A stretch of 64,000 bases of DNA from Iris pallida (taxonomy: Eukaryota > Streptophyta > Magnoliopsida > Asparagales > Iridaceae). Below, piece by piece: positions 1-9,261 of this stretch (its first letter is position 1; each line of letters begins with the position of its first letter). The DNA lies in contig JANAVB010015604.1 in NCBI GenBank assembly GCA_029216955.1, positions 62,001 to 126,000 of the forward strand, in the 5' to 3' direction. Under the pieces are notes generated by a model. It was not told the origin of the DNA. It saw only the letters and a program-made list of their open reading frames with translations, and made no database searches. The position numbers and the translations under genes were made by a program.

Positions 1-2
1 TG

Positions 3-548
3 TTGGCAGTGGAGCAGTTTGAGTATCAGACTTTTGATGCGGTACTGAGGGCAGCCAGTAGGCACGAGTATACCTCTCACAGGATCGTGGACAGGACCGG
101 AGGTCGAAAGCGATCTCACGGCCAGATGACCCAGTCGACATCACCAGCCCCGGAAGTCAGGGCTTTGACAATTGGAACTCCGAGGCAGGCGGCCTCAGTT
201 ACGTCAGTCATGTCCCCTCAGCAGCAGAAGCAGAAGCAGTCTTCCGCAATGGGTTGCACTTATTGTGGGAAGCCAGGACACGTTGTTTCGGAGTGTCGCA
301 GAGCACAGGGTTTATGTTTGGCTTGTGGGACACCGGACCACAAGCTAGGGTCCTGTCCAAATAGAGCCGGTTCCTCCTCATCGGTCCAGACTAGTCCCTC
401 GATAAGGGGACCAGTGCCAACACCAGTGCAACAGCAGTACCAGCCTCCGAGGCCATTGCCGCCTCCGACCCAAGTCTTCCAGCAGCAGAGACCCCAGCAG
501 TATGCCCTGGTCCAAGCTCAAATTCAGAACCGGCAGAAAGGTTTCTAG
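3..548 (+). pseudogene. gag: Ty3 gag C-terminal fragment with two zinc knuckles
   Basis: 181-codon open frame with no true start; it enters from the left edge. The opening residues correspond to the end of the Retrotrans_gag domain. Around residues 84-120 are two Cys-rich knuckles, CTYCGKPGHVVSEC and CLACGTPDHKLGSC, fitting CX2CX4HX4C, the usual Tekay-type nucleocapsid layout. A Gln/Pro-rich tail follows. The related minus-strand copy continues from here into protease, but this one stops at 546-548 and goes straight to the 3' end of the element. It would bind element RNA in the virus-like particle; with no pol it is non-autonomous. Confidence 0.85.
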
Positions 549-666
549 CAGGATATCTTCCCTCTTTCTCGTGCCTTCGATTTCTTTGCTTACATACATG
601 ATTGATTGCTTAGTATAGCTTGTCCCTGCATCTCTAGTCGTTTGATTAAATTTCGAGGACGAAATT

Positions 667-684
667 CTTTTAAGGTGGGTAGGA
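667..684 (+). promoter_or_regulatory. Polypurine tract before 3' LTR
   Basis: A purine-rich run (AAGGTGGGTAGGA) immediately precedes the TG that opens the LTR. It is the expected plus-strand primer. The same tract sits in reverse at 11416-11440 beside the minus-strand relative. Confidence 0.8.
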
Positions 685-1353
685 TGTAGTATCCCAAATT
701 CGTGATACGTATTTAGTATACGTATACATGTTTTGGACCCGTATTTTTGTTAATCATGATTAGTGAATTTTGGTTAATTTTGTTTGATTGGTTTAATTGG
801 CTTATGGTTCATCATGGTAATTGCATTGGGTTGGTTCGGTTCGGTTTATTTGACCTTGCTTGTTTTGGTTTATCATATAGAGAACCACTCCCACCTACCA
901 CCACTCCCACCATAAATATCAATCCCACTCTATCTCTTCCATTATCACTCATTACTCATTTCTTCTTCTCCATCTTTACTCTTCACCTACCAGGAGAGAG
1001 AGAAAGAGAGAGAGCTTAGGCAAGTGCATCTTGCTTCATGGAGGAATCCCATTTTTATTGTTCCACTGTCTTCCTTATGTGTTTCTAACCCACTTTAGTA
1101 CTTAGCACTTTTCATTTCTGTGGTTAATTTCTTGTAGATCTAGTTTTGTGGTATTTTTGGTTCTCATGAATTTTGATCTATCAAACTTGCATATTTTGCT
1201 AGTTGATGGTTCCATGTTGTAGAGAATTTTATTTTACCCAGATTTGACCTATGGGAGTTTGGATTTGGGTTCCTGATATTGTTTGGAGGAGCATGGAGGC
1301 CATGGTATTTTTTATGGACATGTTTTCTGTGGGAGCCATTAATTGCACTATGA

Positions 1354-2769
1354 GCCGCATAGGCCAACCTATCTGGACCGCATGACCTATGAATGCAATA
1401 GAAAGCATTTAGCTTATATGTATTATTTAATGCAACAACTAACATCCAGCCACATGCATTCTTTAAAGCAATGTGCATCAGCCGCATGTAGATCTTGAAA
1501 ATACTTGATGCATTAAAGAAAGTATCTCAGCCGCATGCCTTCTTTAATACATTTATTAATACAATTGTTAATGCATTCACAATTCTTTAATGCATTTGAT
1601 TCCTTAATGCACGTTCTGGAGTGCATTTGTCAAAAGCATTTATTAAATGCATTTTTAATGCATTTGACTAATGCATTTGATTAATACTTCTTTAATATAT
1701 TTTCTACACCTAGCCGCATATGGTTAGGAATCCTCAGATGTGTCCCTTTATGCAATTCTTAATGCATTCAAGATTTTAATTCTTTAATACATTTCCTAAC
1801 ACTTTTCCTACAGCTAGCCGCATATGCATGGAACCAGCTTTACTTTAATGCATTTTTGAATGCATTTCCTAATGCATTGATTTTACTTTTTTCTAAACCA
1901 GCCGCACAAGAAGCTTTATATCCAATGCATTCCTATGCATTCCTAAATGCAGTACTTAAATGCATTTAAAACTTTAATATTTAATATTTTATACTTAATG
2001 TCTTTCCTAGGAGACTCAGTCGCATGAGTCCTTAGGAATGCATCTAATGCATTTTTGGGCATTCTTAAAATGCCAAATTTTATTGCATTTTTTACTAAAA
2101 TGCCCTTCCTTGGAGAGCCAGCCGCATAAGCATTTTGAATGCATTAAGTAATGCATGTCCAGCATGCATTAATGTTGACTTAAGCATTGCATGGCTTAAG
2201 CAATTGCATGTATTATTAGTTAGTGAGCCGCAGGGAATATTATTTGGCCGCATGAGATGTCTACTTTGGCCCATGGAAAATTTATGAGTAGCTGCATGTA
2301 GTTGCTTTGCTAGCATTAGCTTGTGCATGAAAATATATGAGCCGCATGGCACTTCAATGTCGGCCGCATGGCCTTTTCTTTAAATAATTGCATGCATTTA
2401 CATGCAACCTGTTGAGCCGCATGGTCTTATGTACTTGGATGACGTATTATAAAATAATGTGATCATTGCTTGGCCACATGAACCATTAAATTAAATGGTT
2501 CACGTGAACCTTTTCTTACTGCATTAATTGTTGAGTCCCACATGGCCTCTGCATTTGAGTGGCCACGTGTCCCTTTTTTTTGCTTGAGTGGAAGCTTGCA
2601 TTTATTGCGGTTTCCTCTCTCCTTGCCTTTTCTGGTTCCATGAATATTTCTTGCTGGCCGCATGGCCCCCCCTTCAGTTATTTTCTGGCCGCATGAGCTT
2701 TGGCTAGCCGCATGGGTGGCCTCCCACTCTCTTTGACCGCAAGTATGTTCTCCCACTTTTGGGCCGCAT
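1354..2769 (+). repeat. Dispersed GCCGCAT and AATGCATT motif cluster inside LTR
   Basis: About 14 exact copies of GCCGCAT on the + strand (for example near 1354, 1481, 1530, 1713, 1816, 2121, 2247, 2341, 2363, 2416, 2657, 2688, 2707, 2763), usually followed by A or G, plus near-matches. They are interspersed with many copies of the palindrome AATGCATT and relatives. Spacing is irregular, so this is not a simple tandem array. The same 7-mer fills the Tat LTRs of this window. Confidence 0.85.
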
Positions 2770-3926
2770 GGGGTCCACTTTGATTATTTAAATATTTTAT
2801 TTGCCTGAATTGTGGTCAGAATTTTTTCCCACTCCCAACATGAAAGTTGTAGAGTTTCTCCTTAGCTTCAAGAATATATATAATATATATATATTATTAT
2901 TTAATTGTGCAAGTTCTCCCCTCCTTGATAAATATCATGACTTGATAGTGACCCGCCGTGGTACACTCCCGACAAGATAGCTTGACCTGACAAACTTGAC
3001 ATGATAATTCTTGATAGTGGTCCACAGTGGTGCACTCTTGACATGATAAACCTGACATGATATTTCTCGAAATGCTGTTGCGACGACTAATATGACACGA
3101 CAAGAATGAATGACCTGGACACCGTGGACGATTGTGCTTGTACAAATGAACCAGTATTGTCTTGCATCATGTCTAGGACTGGGACCCCTGAGTACCACGG
3201 TCAGGGCTACCCACTGAAATCAACTAAGGCTAATAACTAGAATAATTCAGTAGTCATGCGAGATTTTTCCAGTTACAGGCGATCCCGTTATCTCGACCAC
3301 AATTGTTTGGACTTGTAGCCTGTCATCGAGTAGGGCACATTTCCATCCCACTGTCATGTGGGGCACTTCATGAAACAATTTCTACGCACACTGTCATGTG
3401 TTGCACACCAAGCTACCTAATAATTCTTGATAATTTCTTAATGAATCCCAGTCGCCTGGATAACCTGGATTAGCTGCAGGACTTGTGGCTGGTGGAACAT
3501 CTTATTACATATTGCTAGTAACTAGGCCTGTGATAACCCTAGTTAGTTAAAGTATCGAGCTGTACTTATTACTTGGTCGTGAATGATTGGATGGAGTCTA
3601 GTCTTGTCTTGATCCTGTACAAGATTGTTACATGTCCTAATTTTTTATGTTATCTTGCCGATAAATGGTAGGAGAAACCAAGTTCTGTTCAGACGAAGGA
3701 TTACAACCCCGGTCCTTGTTTGGTTTACGGGTTGTAACCTGGTTATCTGAATAGTCCCATGGTCATCTCATCGTATATCATCTGTCATTGCTTGATACGT
3801 TTTACCTTACCAACAAGTACTTGAATGGTTTTTTCGTGCTCAATATATTATTGTTATCTAAGTTATTATCAGTATCTTTTAATTACCCTTGCTATTCATT
3901 TATGATATGCTGGTTTTAGTTCCTAA

Positions 3927-4046
3927 GTGAAGCCTCCTTTGTGGCACTTGCTCTTTCTGGGGTCTGACCCAGCTGGTTTTGTATGACCAGATTCCGGAGC
4001 AGCACCAGAGGATCTACCGAACTTCCAGCCACATGGTGACCTCTAG
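3927..4046 (+). other. Conserved coding-like 40-codon segment in LTR (copy 1)
   Basis: In the frame starting at 3927 this reads a short peptide containing LWHLLFLGSDPAGFV and ending at TAG 4044-4046. One TGA interrupts it where the other copies have TGG. The SDP-to-stop distance (27 codons) is identical in the copies at 20584-20465 (minus) and 47801-47920. Function unknown; it could be a terminal exon. Confidence 0.5.
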
Positions 4047-4509
4047 AGGGAATCCTGGCAACGAGTGAGTTTATTTTGGCTCTCCCACTCTATTGTAAAA
4101 TTATTCTTTTGAGACATTTAGCCGTCGAGCAAGTGTTAGCTCGTGTATATTTTACTTACTGTCTGCCTACGGGCTGTAACATGATTGACAACCTAGGGTT
4201 GATCATGTATGACTAAACTCTTGCTAGTCCTCACATTTTGTAACGACTAGCTTCATGATCAGCTGAACATGTAATGTTTGGGACGCCTTACTATTGTATA
4301 TTTGGGGATCTTACATCTTGTAACATTTATTTACTTGCTTGTGATTGAGACACTAGGCTTGTTCATGACCTTAAGAGACCGTTGGCTTGTAGATAAACCC
4401 TCATATATCTAGACAGCCGTGACCATATAGTGAAGTGGATCCCATTTCATTATACGTAGCTGGCTATGTCTGCCCTCGCTCTCCAGTGTTCTGGTTCTGG
4501 GGCGTGACA

Positions 4510-5140
4510 GTATGACCATACAACTCAGCATTCAACCCATACATAAAGTCCTGAAAGTGGTCTTCATCCCTCATAGCCTGTAGCTTTGCAGCAAGTTCAC
4601 CACAGGTACAAGTAGGCAATGGAAAATAAGCAGCTTGTTCATCCCACAAAGACTGCAAATTTCCAAAATAGGTTTCCACAGACATCGACGTCGTTTGTTT
4701 GCACTCGGCCAAAGCCACCTTAATTTGTTGCTTCCGAGTGCCGTTGCTAACAACAAATCTTTCTCCAATAAGTTCCACAATGGATAAACCTCCTCAAAGT
4801 ATGGCAAAGATTTCTTTAGAGACGGATCAATAGTATTAAGAACCCATTGAACCAATAGCGCTTGCACGCATCTCCAATCAAGCAATTTACTAGCATCATT
4901 AACAGGTTTGACTTCGGTACCTTCTAAAAAAGTGATTTTTTGCCTAGAGATCAGGGAGAGACGTATTGACCGAGACCACTCAACATAGTTTGGTCCAAGG
5001 AAAATAATAGGAGTAATGATATTTCCTGGTTGATTAGCAGAACTCAGAAAATATGGATCCTTCGGATTAGGATAATTTGGGTTGTGTGCACCACCACCGC
5101 CAGTCGCAACGGAGTAGCTGGACGCAGCATCATCTGCCAT
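4510..5140 (-). pseudogene. gag: Copia gag N-terminal fragment, frameshifted
   Basis: A Met at 5140 opens MADDAASSYSVATGGGG. The following PYFLSSANQPG and GPNYVEWSRSIRLSL match the N-terminal gag signature of plant Copia elements (the PYFLH-S-P-G, NY-W-R pattern). Continuity is lost around 4778, where the frame carrying RKQQIKVALAECKQ takes over. The sequence is cut at 4510 by the LTR on the left. Gag would form the particle; this copy is dead. Confidence 0.75.
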
Positions 5141-5345
5141 TGCAGATGTCGGGTGTACAAAAATTTTGTACAACTCCGACGAATCGGCCGCTGATGTACA
5201 GGGTCGGCGGCTAATCGGTAGCGATCAGGGGCGCTAGATCTGGCGCGTAGGAGCGAGCGGATGTCGGGTGTACAAAATTTTGTACAACTCCGACGAATCT
5301 GCCGTTGATGGACGGGGTCGGCGGCGAATCGGCCGCGATCAGGGG
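5141..5345 (-). repeat. ~117 bp tandem duplication in Copia leader
   Basis: The block starting at ATGTCGGGTGTACAAA near 5146 recurs near 5263 with its GC-rich tail (GACGAATC, GGGTCGGCGGC, GCGATCAGGGG). Two imperfect units are visible, directly ahead of the gag start in minus orientation. Confidence 0.75.
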
Positions 5346-5349
5346 TGCC

Positions 5350-5350
<1 letters not shown>

Positions 5351-5416
<66 letters not shown>
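5351..5416. repeat. (TA)n microsatellite
   Basis: Uninterrupted TA dinucleotide run of about 66 bp in the Copia leader. Open frames through it are artefacts. Confidence 0.97.
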
Positions 5417-5421
<5 letters not shown>

Positions 5422-5423
5422 TA

Positions 5424-5640
5424 AGAAGTGACGGAAGGATGTTCTGCAGCAATTCCACAAAGATGACCAAGTACTTGACAAGATCGATGAGAAAATTCTC
5501 GGAAGAAGGAATTATCGAGTAGCTCCTGGGGCCTGGTGTTCTGCTGAGAACAGATGGTGGACCGATCCATGTTTCCAGTGGAACAATGTCAACATTGTGA
5601 TGCCTGGACCTCAATCCGAGAAGCTCCTAGCCGAATGGAA
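5424..5640 (+). other. Exon-like open stretch of unknown origin in Copia leader
   Basis: Apart from one TGA near its start, one + strand frame stays open for about 70 codons with non-repetitive, coding-like composition (VLDKIDEKILGRRN, WWTDPCFQWNNVN). It lies antisense to the Copia gag, between the microsatellite and the primer-binding site. I do not recognise the family. It may be captured host sequence or chance. Confidence 0.3.
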
Positions 5641-5793
5641 GACCCAGACTATCTAGCGGTCGGTGCGGGAGGGCGTCGGCGCGGGATCGGCGCAACGGGC
5701 GCGAAGGACGGCGCCGGATCGGACGCGTCAGGTGCGTCGGGCGCGTAGAGATCGGATCGAGGAAGGTGAATATGACGGCTAGGTTTTTCTGGA

Positions 5794-5806
5794 GGCTCTG
5801 ATACCA
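5794..5806 (-). promoter_or_regulatory. Primer-binding site, initiator tRNA-Met type
   Basis: On the minus strand the sequence right after the LTR reads TGGTATCAGAGCC, the standard plant Copia primer-binding site complementary to the 3' end of initiator tRNA-Met. Confidence 0.9.
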
Positions 5807-5928
5807 TGTAGAAAATAATAATGCCTTGTTCTCATTGCTAGGGTTTGTTACAATATATATAGTGTCTACATTTGGACTTGGATTTATGGGCCATATTTAT
5901 ATTACAAATATAATCTAACAATCTAACA
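5807..5928 (-). repeat. Copia 5' LTR, only 122 bp
   Basis: On the minus strand this opens TGTTAGATTGTTAGATT and closes TTTTCTACA directly against the primer-binding site. TG...CA ends and the position support an LTR. A TATA-rich stretch (ACTATATATATTG) lies inside it. It is unusually short for an element that encodes gag. Confidence 0.75.
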
Positions 5929-6435
5929 GAAGAGAAAAAAGAGAGAGGAAATTAGGCATCAGTTAGGGTTTTCCAAACCTAGCATGGGAATAAGACAGCA
6001 ACCATGCATGGTCGCCTACTAGGAAGGGAGTGGGTCCGTCGGAGGTGATTAATCCTCGGGGTGACAGATTCAAAGATGTAGAACGACAACAGTCGGTCCT
6101 CAAGAGATATGGTGACTCGTGCTTGTGATAATGACAGATTGAGAGAAAATGCGACCTCGTTGAGCCAAGGAAATGGAACCACGTTAAGGGGTCCAGATGA
6201 ACGAAATCGAGGGTCGACGCTCGTGCTCGGGATAAGGAGGTGTTGGATCCAGTAGAGTGGTGGCAACGTGCGATGTGCTTGAGATTCTACTGACTCTAGA
6301 TTTGCTCGAGTGGCGGCGGAAAGAGCTACTTAGAAATAATTAAGGTTTCAAGTGATGTGTTTTCTACGCCTATAGAACTTTAGTTCATATTGGAAAGACA
6401 CGCATGTGTATATTCCAATATATAGCTATGCATTA
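5929..6435. other. No recognisable gene
   Basis: About 500 bp of mixed composition. A 95-codon minus-strand open frame (6266-5979) has no family motif I can recognise. This may be the original flank of the Copia element or the MITE. Confidence 0.4.
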
Positions 6436-6883
6436 GAGCATCTCCAAACCCTATTGTGACTTTGGAAAAAAGTTAATGCCACATAGGAATGACAAAATTT
6501 TATTCAAAAGTTCTTCTCTAATGCAATTGTCAAGTCAATTGTGAAGCTTATGTGGCAAAAATTAAAAAAGACATTGTGAAGTTGATTGTCTTGTTTTAGA
6601 CAATGCACTTGACAATGTCTTCTCTTCCATGTCATCAATTATGAATAAAAATATTAGAAAAAAGAAAGAAGATGAGTAGTTGTCTTAAAAGTTGTCTTGG
6701 AAATTGGAAAAAATAATTTTTATTGTCTTCTCAATACTTTTGCATTGGAGAGAGTTTTTCTATCTCATTGTCTTTTGAGATATAATTTTGCCACATAAAC
6801 AAGACATTGTCTTGTGGCTCATGCCACATAGGAGCCACCTAAGACTCACAACACTTAACAAGACAATAGGGTTGGAGATGCTC
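6436..6883. mobile_element. Tourist-like MITE (PIF/Harbinger type), 448 bp
   Basis: Terminal inverted repeats GAGCATCTCCAAACCC and, at the right, the complement of GAGCATCTCCAACCC, each followed inward by TATTGT. The 3 bp TTA at 6433-6435 and 6884-6886 is a TWA-type target duplication. There is no coding capacity, and the interior is AT-rich with many CATTGTC/GACAATG motifs in both orientations. Confidence 0.9.
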
Positions 6884-6952
6884 TTATATTGGTGTTTTCA
6901 TGTGAGATGTGGGAGTCCATGTGGGATGATTTTTCTAGAGGGATTAAGTTAA

Positions 6953-6990
6953 GGTTTTTTCTAAGGGCACCACCATTTTTACTTGGGGGT
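6953..6990 (+). repeat. Element A left terminal inverted repeat
   Basis: Pairs with 48545-48584: GGTTTTTTCTAAGGGCAC, then CACCATTTTT and ACTTGGGGG. The right copy has one extra T in the T-run and an extra subterminal unit (GCTAGGGGGCAACC). Confidence 0.85.
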
Positions 6991-7062
6991 AGCTCAAAAG
7001 AGTTTAGAAATATTACAAGTTTGCCATAGGTTTTTTTTACTTGGGAGCAGCCCAAGCTTTGG

Positions 7063-7070
7063 TATAAAAG
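7063..7070 (+). promoter_or_regulatory. TATA box in element A
   Basis: TATAAAAG, 110 bp inside the left end, followed by CCAACTTTTTT and a pyrimidine-rich leader resembling a plant 5' UTR. Element B has TATATAAG followed by TCAACTTTTT at the equivalent place (49690), both preceded by TTACAAGTTTGCCAT. Conservation in two diverged copies supports a real promoter. Confidence 0.55.
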
Positions 7071-7502
7071 CCAACTTTTTTTTCCTCTCTCCTTCCTCTG
7101 CACTTTTCTTCTCTCCCTCAACTCTTTTTTTCTCTTCCTCTTCATTTTAGGTTAGAACAAAACCTAGCCAAAATTTTCCTCCAACCTAAATTTTGGAAAG
7201 ATTGTTGCTGTGACAACAAGTTTGGAAGAGAGAGGTTGTTAGAAGGTTGTAAGCATTTGGTAGTAGACTTCGCATTTTCCTAATTATCAAACAATATGAC
7301 ATTCGGACCGAATGACCAGCAACCAGACAATATCAAAAAAAAAGTAGAGAACAAGAAAGAAAAAATAAGAAGGAAAATCACTTTGGACACGAGCATGGAT
7401 TGCTTTAGTAGATAGATCATCAATGTAATAGTTCCACTGAAGGACTATTTTGCAGCTGCTGCTTCACTCTTGACATCTTCATTCTTCTCTGCTTCAGCAC
7501 CC

Positions 7503-7778
7503 AGGACTGCCAGGAGTAGGACTGTCAGGGACCTGGCAGTCCTACACTTAAGTAGGATTGCCAGGACCCTGACAGTTCTACACTTAAGTAAGACTGCCAG
7601 GACCCTGACAGTCTAATTGAAACTTGCTGTTACAGCAAGTAAGTGTAGGACTGTCAGGACCCTGACAGTCCTAATTGAAACTTGCTGTCACAGCATGTTT
7701 TATTTAGGACTGTCCGGGTCCTGGCAGTCCTACTTAAGTGTAGGACGGCCAGGTCTCGGGCAGGCCTACCCCTGGCAG
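7503..7778 (+). repeat. Hairpin cluster 1 of element A
   Basis: About six short palindromes of the form TAGGACTGYCAGG-N-CCTGRCAGTCCTA, joined by CACTTAAGT spacers and by AATTGAAACTTGCTGT units, themselves followed by self-complementary ACAGCA. The block is a diverged copy of the cleaner hairpin at 26976-27134. Confidence 0.85.
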
Positions 7779-7826
7779 TATTTTTTTTAATGGTTCAGAG
7801 CTAAGGAAATACATTGGGTATTTTTT

Positions 7827-8024
7827 TTACACTTGTTTAGCAAAATCAGCTTGCTCAGTCCACCTAGCTTGGCCAGGCTCGTATTGACTAAACATTTGTT
7901 CGAAATGCAATAGTACTTTACAGACAAGCTTTGCTAAGGAAGTCTCCTTACTCAGCTGATTTAGGAGGTTTGTCATGGTGGACAGATGGTCCTTTTTAAA
8001 TGGGTTAAAACATATGGGTTCCAA
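7827..8024 (-). pseudogene. Unidentified coding-like segment (minus) in element A
   Basis: A 65-codon frame containing LVCKVLLHFEQMFSQYEPG that looks like real protein and ends at a stop at 7827. It lies on the same strand as the RRM exon on the other side of the CACTA insertion, so the two were about 0.5 kb apart before that insertion and may come from one captured gene. I do not recognise the domain. A shorter acidic/Ala-rich piece (AEKNEDVKSEAAAAK, then stop) lies at about 7442-7500 on this strand. Confidence 0.35.
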
Positions 8025-8037
8025 CTTTGACGAAATA

Positions 8038-8256
8038 CACTACAAGAAAAATGACGATTCTTGACGGTTTATAAGTTGATGGTCGTAAAAAACCGTCAAA
8101 AAAATGGGTTATCTTGACAGATTTAGCCTTACGTCAAGAAATGCCTTATTTTATGTTAATTTAACAATCTTACAGCATAATAGTTGACGGTTTTAGAGGA
8201 TCCGTCAAGAAACATCGTTTTATTCAGTGACGGTTCGGTAATAACCGTCAATTATA
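8038..8256 (+). repeat. CACTA left terminal and subterminal repeats
   Basis: The end CACTACAAGAAAAA is followed by repeated TTGACGG and its complement CCGTCAA, often as close palindromic pairs around a short loop. In the family such motifs are binding sites for the element-encoded TNPA-type protein. Confidence 0.85.
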
Positions 8257-8589
8257 TATGCCTAAAAAAATTGGCGCAATTTTTTCAGCTGCCATTTTGG
8301 TAATTTTTTTGAAATGTAAATCTATATTGACGTTAGTCATTCCATTCCGCTTCATTTATTTCCTGATTCTTTCCTCTCCTTTCTATTTCTTCATCTCTCT
8401 CATCGACCAGCCGATGGAGAAGGAGACCTCGAATCTATATCTCCCTTCTCCTCTTCCTCCTCAACATCTCCTTTCTCCTATTCTTCCTCTTTCTTTCTTT
8501 TCTCCTGTAGACCCAAAACCCTAATCCCCAAATCTACCTAATCTCGTCCCCAAATCCTAACCCTACATCCATCGGAGAGGAGCATCGGG

Positions 8590-9256
8590 ATGGTCATCAT
8601 GGCCAGCGGAGCTAGGAAGCCCTCGACGAAGCCCCCAGAGGAGGTAAAGAAGAAGGGGGACCCGGATAAGGGTATGATGCTGCGTCGACAAGAGTGGCTG
8701 CTACACTCGAACCTGTCCCTGAACGCGTCGTGCTCCTCGGACGCGTCGGTGGACTCGTTCTGCAGCCGGAGGCGGAGCTGAAGGAGAACGGCTTCTGCAG
8801 CCCGCGCCGCACCAAGCTGATCTGCACCATCGGGCCTGCCACGTGCGCCCCGGAGAAGCTCGAGGCCCTCGCCATCGGCGGAATGAACGTCGCCCGCGTC
8901 AACATGTGCCACGGCACCCAAGAGTGGCACCGCGGGGTCATCCGCGTCGTGCGTCGCCTCAATGACGAGAAGGGCTTCGCCGTTGCCGTCATGATGGACA
9001 CCGAGGGCAGCGAGATCCATATGGGGGACCTCGGCGGTGCCCCCTCCGCCAAGGCCGAGATGCCGTCTCGTCTCGTCTCGAAGAAAGCAACTCGTATTTC
9101 CTTCTTGTTTTCCCAAAATTAATTTTTCTAGTTGCAAGAATTTTATATATGTTGCATGTGCACAGGATTACGAGGTTTGGACGTTTAACGTCAGGGCTTT
9201 CAACTCGCCACTCCTGGACCGGACCATCAATGTCAACTACGACGGATTTGTCGAAG
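8590..9256 (+). pseudogene. Plastid pyruvate kinase fragment (5' exons), captured
   Basis: The frame covering about 8760-9059 reads [30 protein letters not shown] and [16 protein letters not shown], the N-terminal catalytic barrel of plastidial pyruvate kinase A. After a short intron (9060-9165), exon 9166-9256 reads [14 protein letters not shown] and [11 protein letters not shown]. The enzyme makes pyruvate and ATP from phosphoenolpyruvate in plastids; here only about 125 residues of the ~500-residue family length remain. The ATG at 8590 opens a different frame ([16 protein letters not shown]), so the 5' part is either frameshifted or from a second gene. The intron-1 donor reads AT instead of GT. 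A Tekay element sits exactly on the next donor. Non-functional. Confidence 0.85.
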
Positions 9257-9261
9257 GTAAC

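Larger units (their letters stand above)
1..4509 (+). mobile_element. Tekay-like Ty3 retrotransposon, 3' part, internally deleted
   Basis: Internal sequence (1-684) followed by a complete 3' LTR (685-4509). The gag zinc-knuckle region runs almost directly into the conserved end of the internal region (a tract reading IKFRGRNSF), the polypurine tract and the LTR, so protease, RT, RNase H and integrase (about 4 kb in the related copy at 11416-16416) are missing. The 5' end lies outside the window. On the right it abuts Copia gag sequence at 4510; the 5 bp GTATG there would be its target duplication, which cannot be checked without the left side. Confidence 0.85.
685..4509 (+). repeat. 3' LTR, 3.8 kb, Tekay-like, variant centre
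   Basis: Opens TGTAGTATCCC and closes GGGGCGTGACA. The outer parts align by eye with the LTRs at 9262-11415, 16417-22844 and 27708-48387. It is about 1 kb longer than the 2.84 kb forms. The extra or replaced block (about 1260-2800) is full of AATGCATT-like and GCCGCAT motifs, while the relatives carry TACGCGTA-type 15 bp repeats in the corresponding region. Confidence 0.85.
4510..5928 (-). mobile_element. Copia retrotransposon remnant, 5' portion
   Basis: Read on the minus strand: a short LTR (5928-5807), an initiator-Met-type primer-binding site, a roughly 650 nt leader with a duplication and a TA microsatellite, then the start of gag at 5140, running to 4510 where the Tekay-like LTR interrupts it. 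No protease, RT or integrase is visible. The 3' LTR is not found. Confidence 0.75.

Noticed and set aside
5044..5614. Open frames with long Ile-Tyr runs (also at 58961-59239 and 63009-63260)
   Set aside because: Translation of (TA)n microsatellites.
8538..9137. 199-codon minus-strand open frame over the pyruvate-kinase fragment
   Set aside because: GC-rich antisense shadow of the kinase exon, which has clear family motifs on the + strand.
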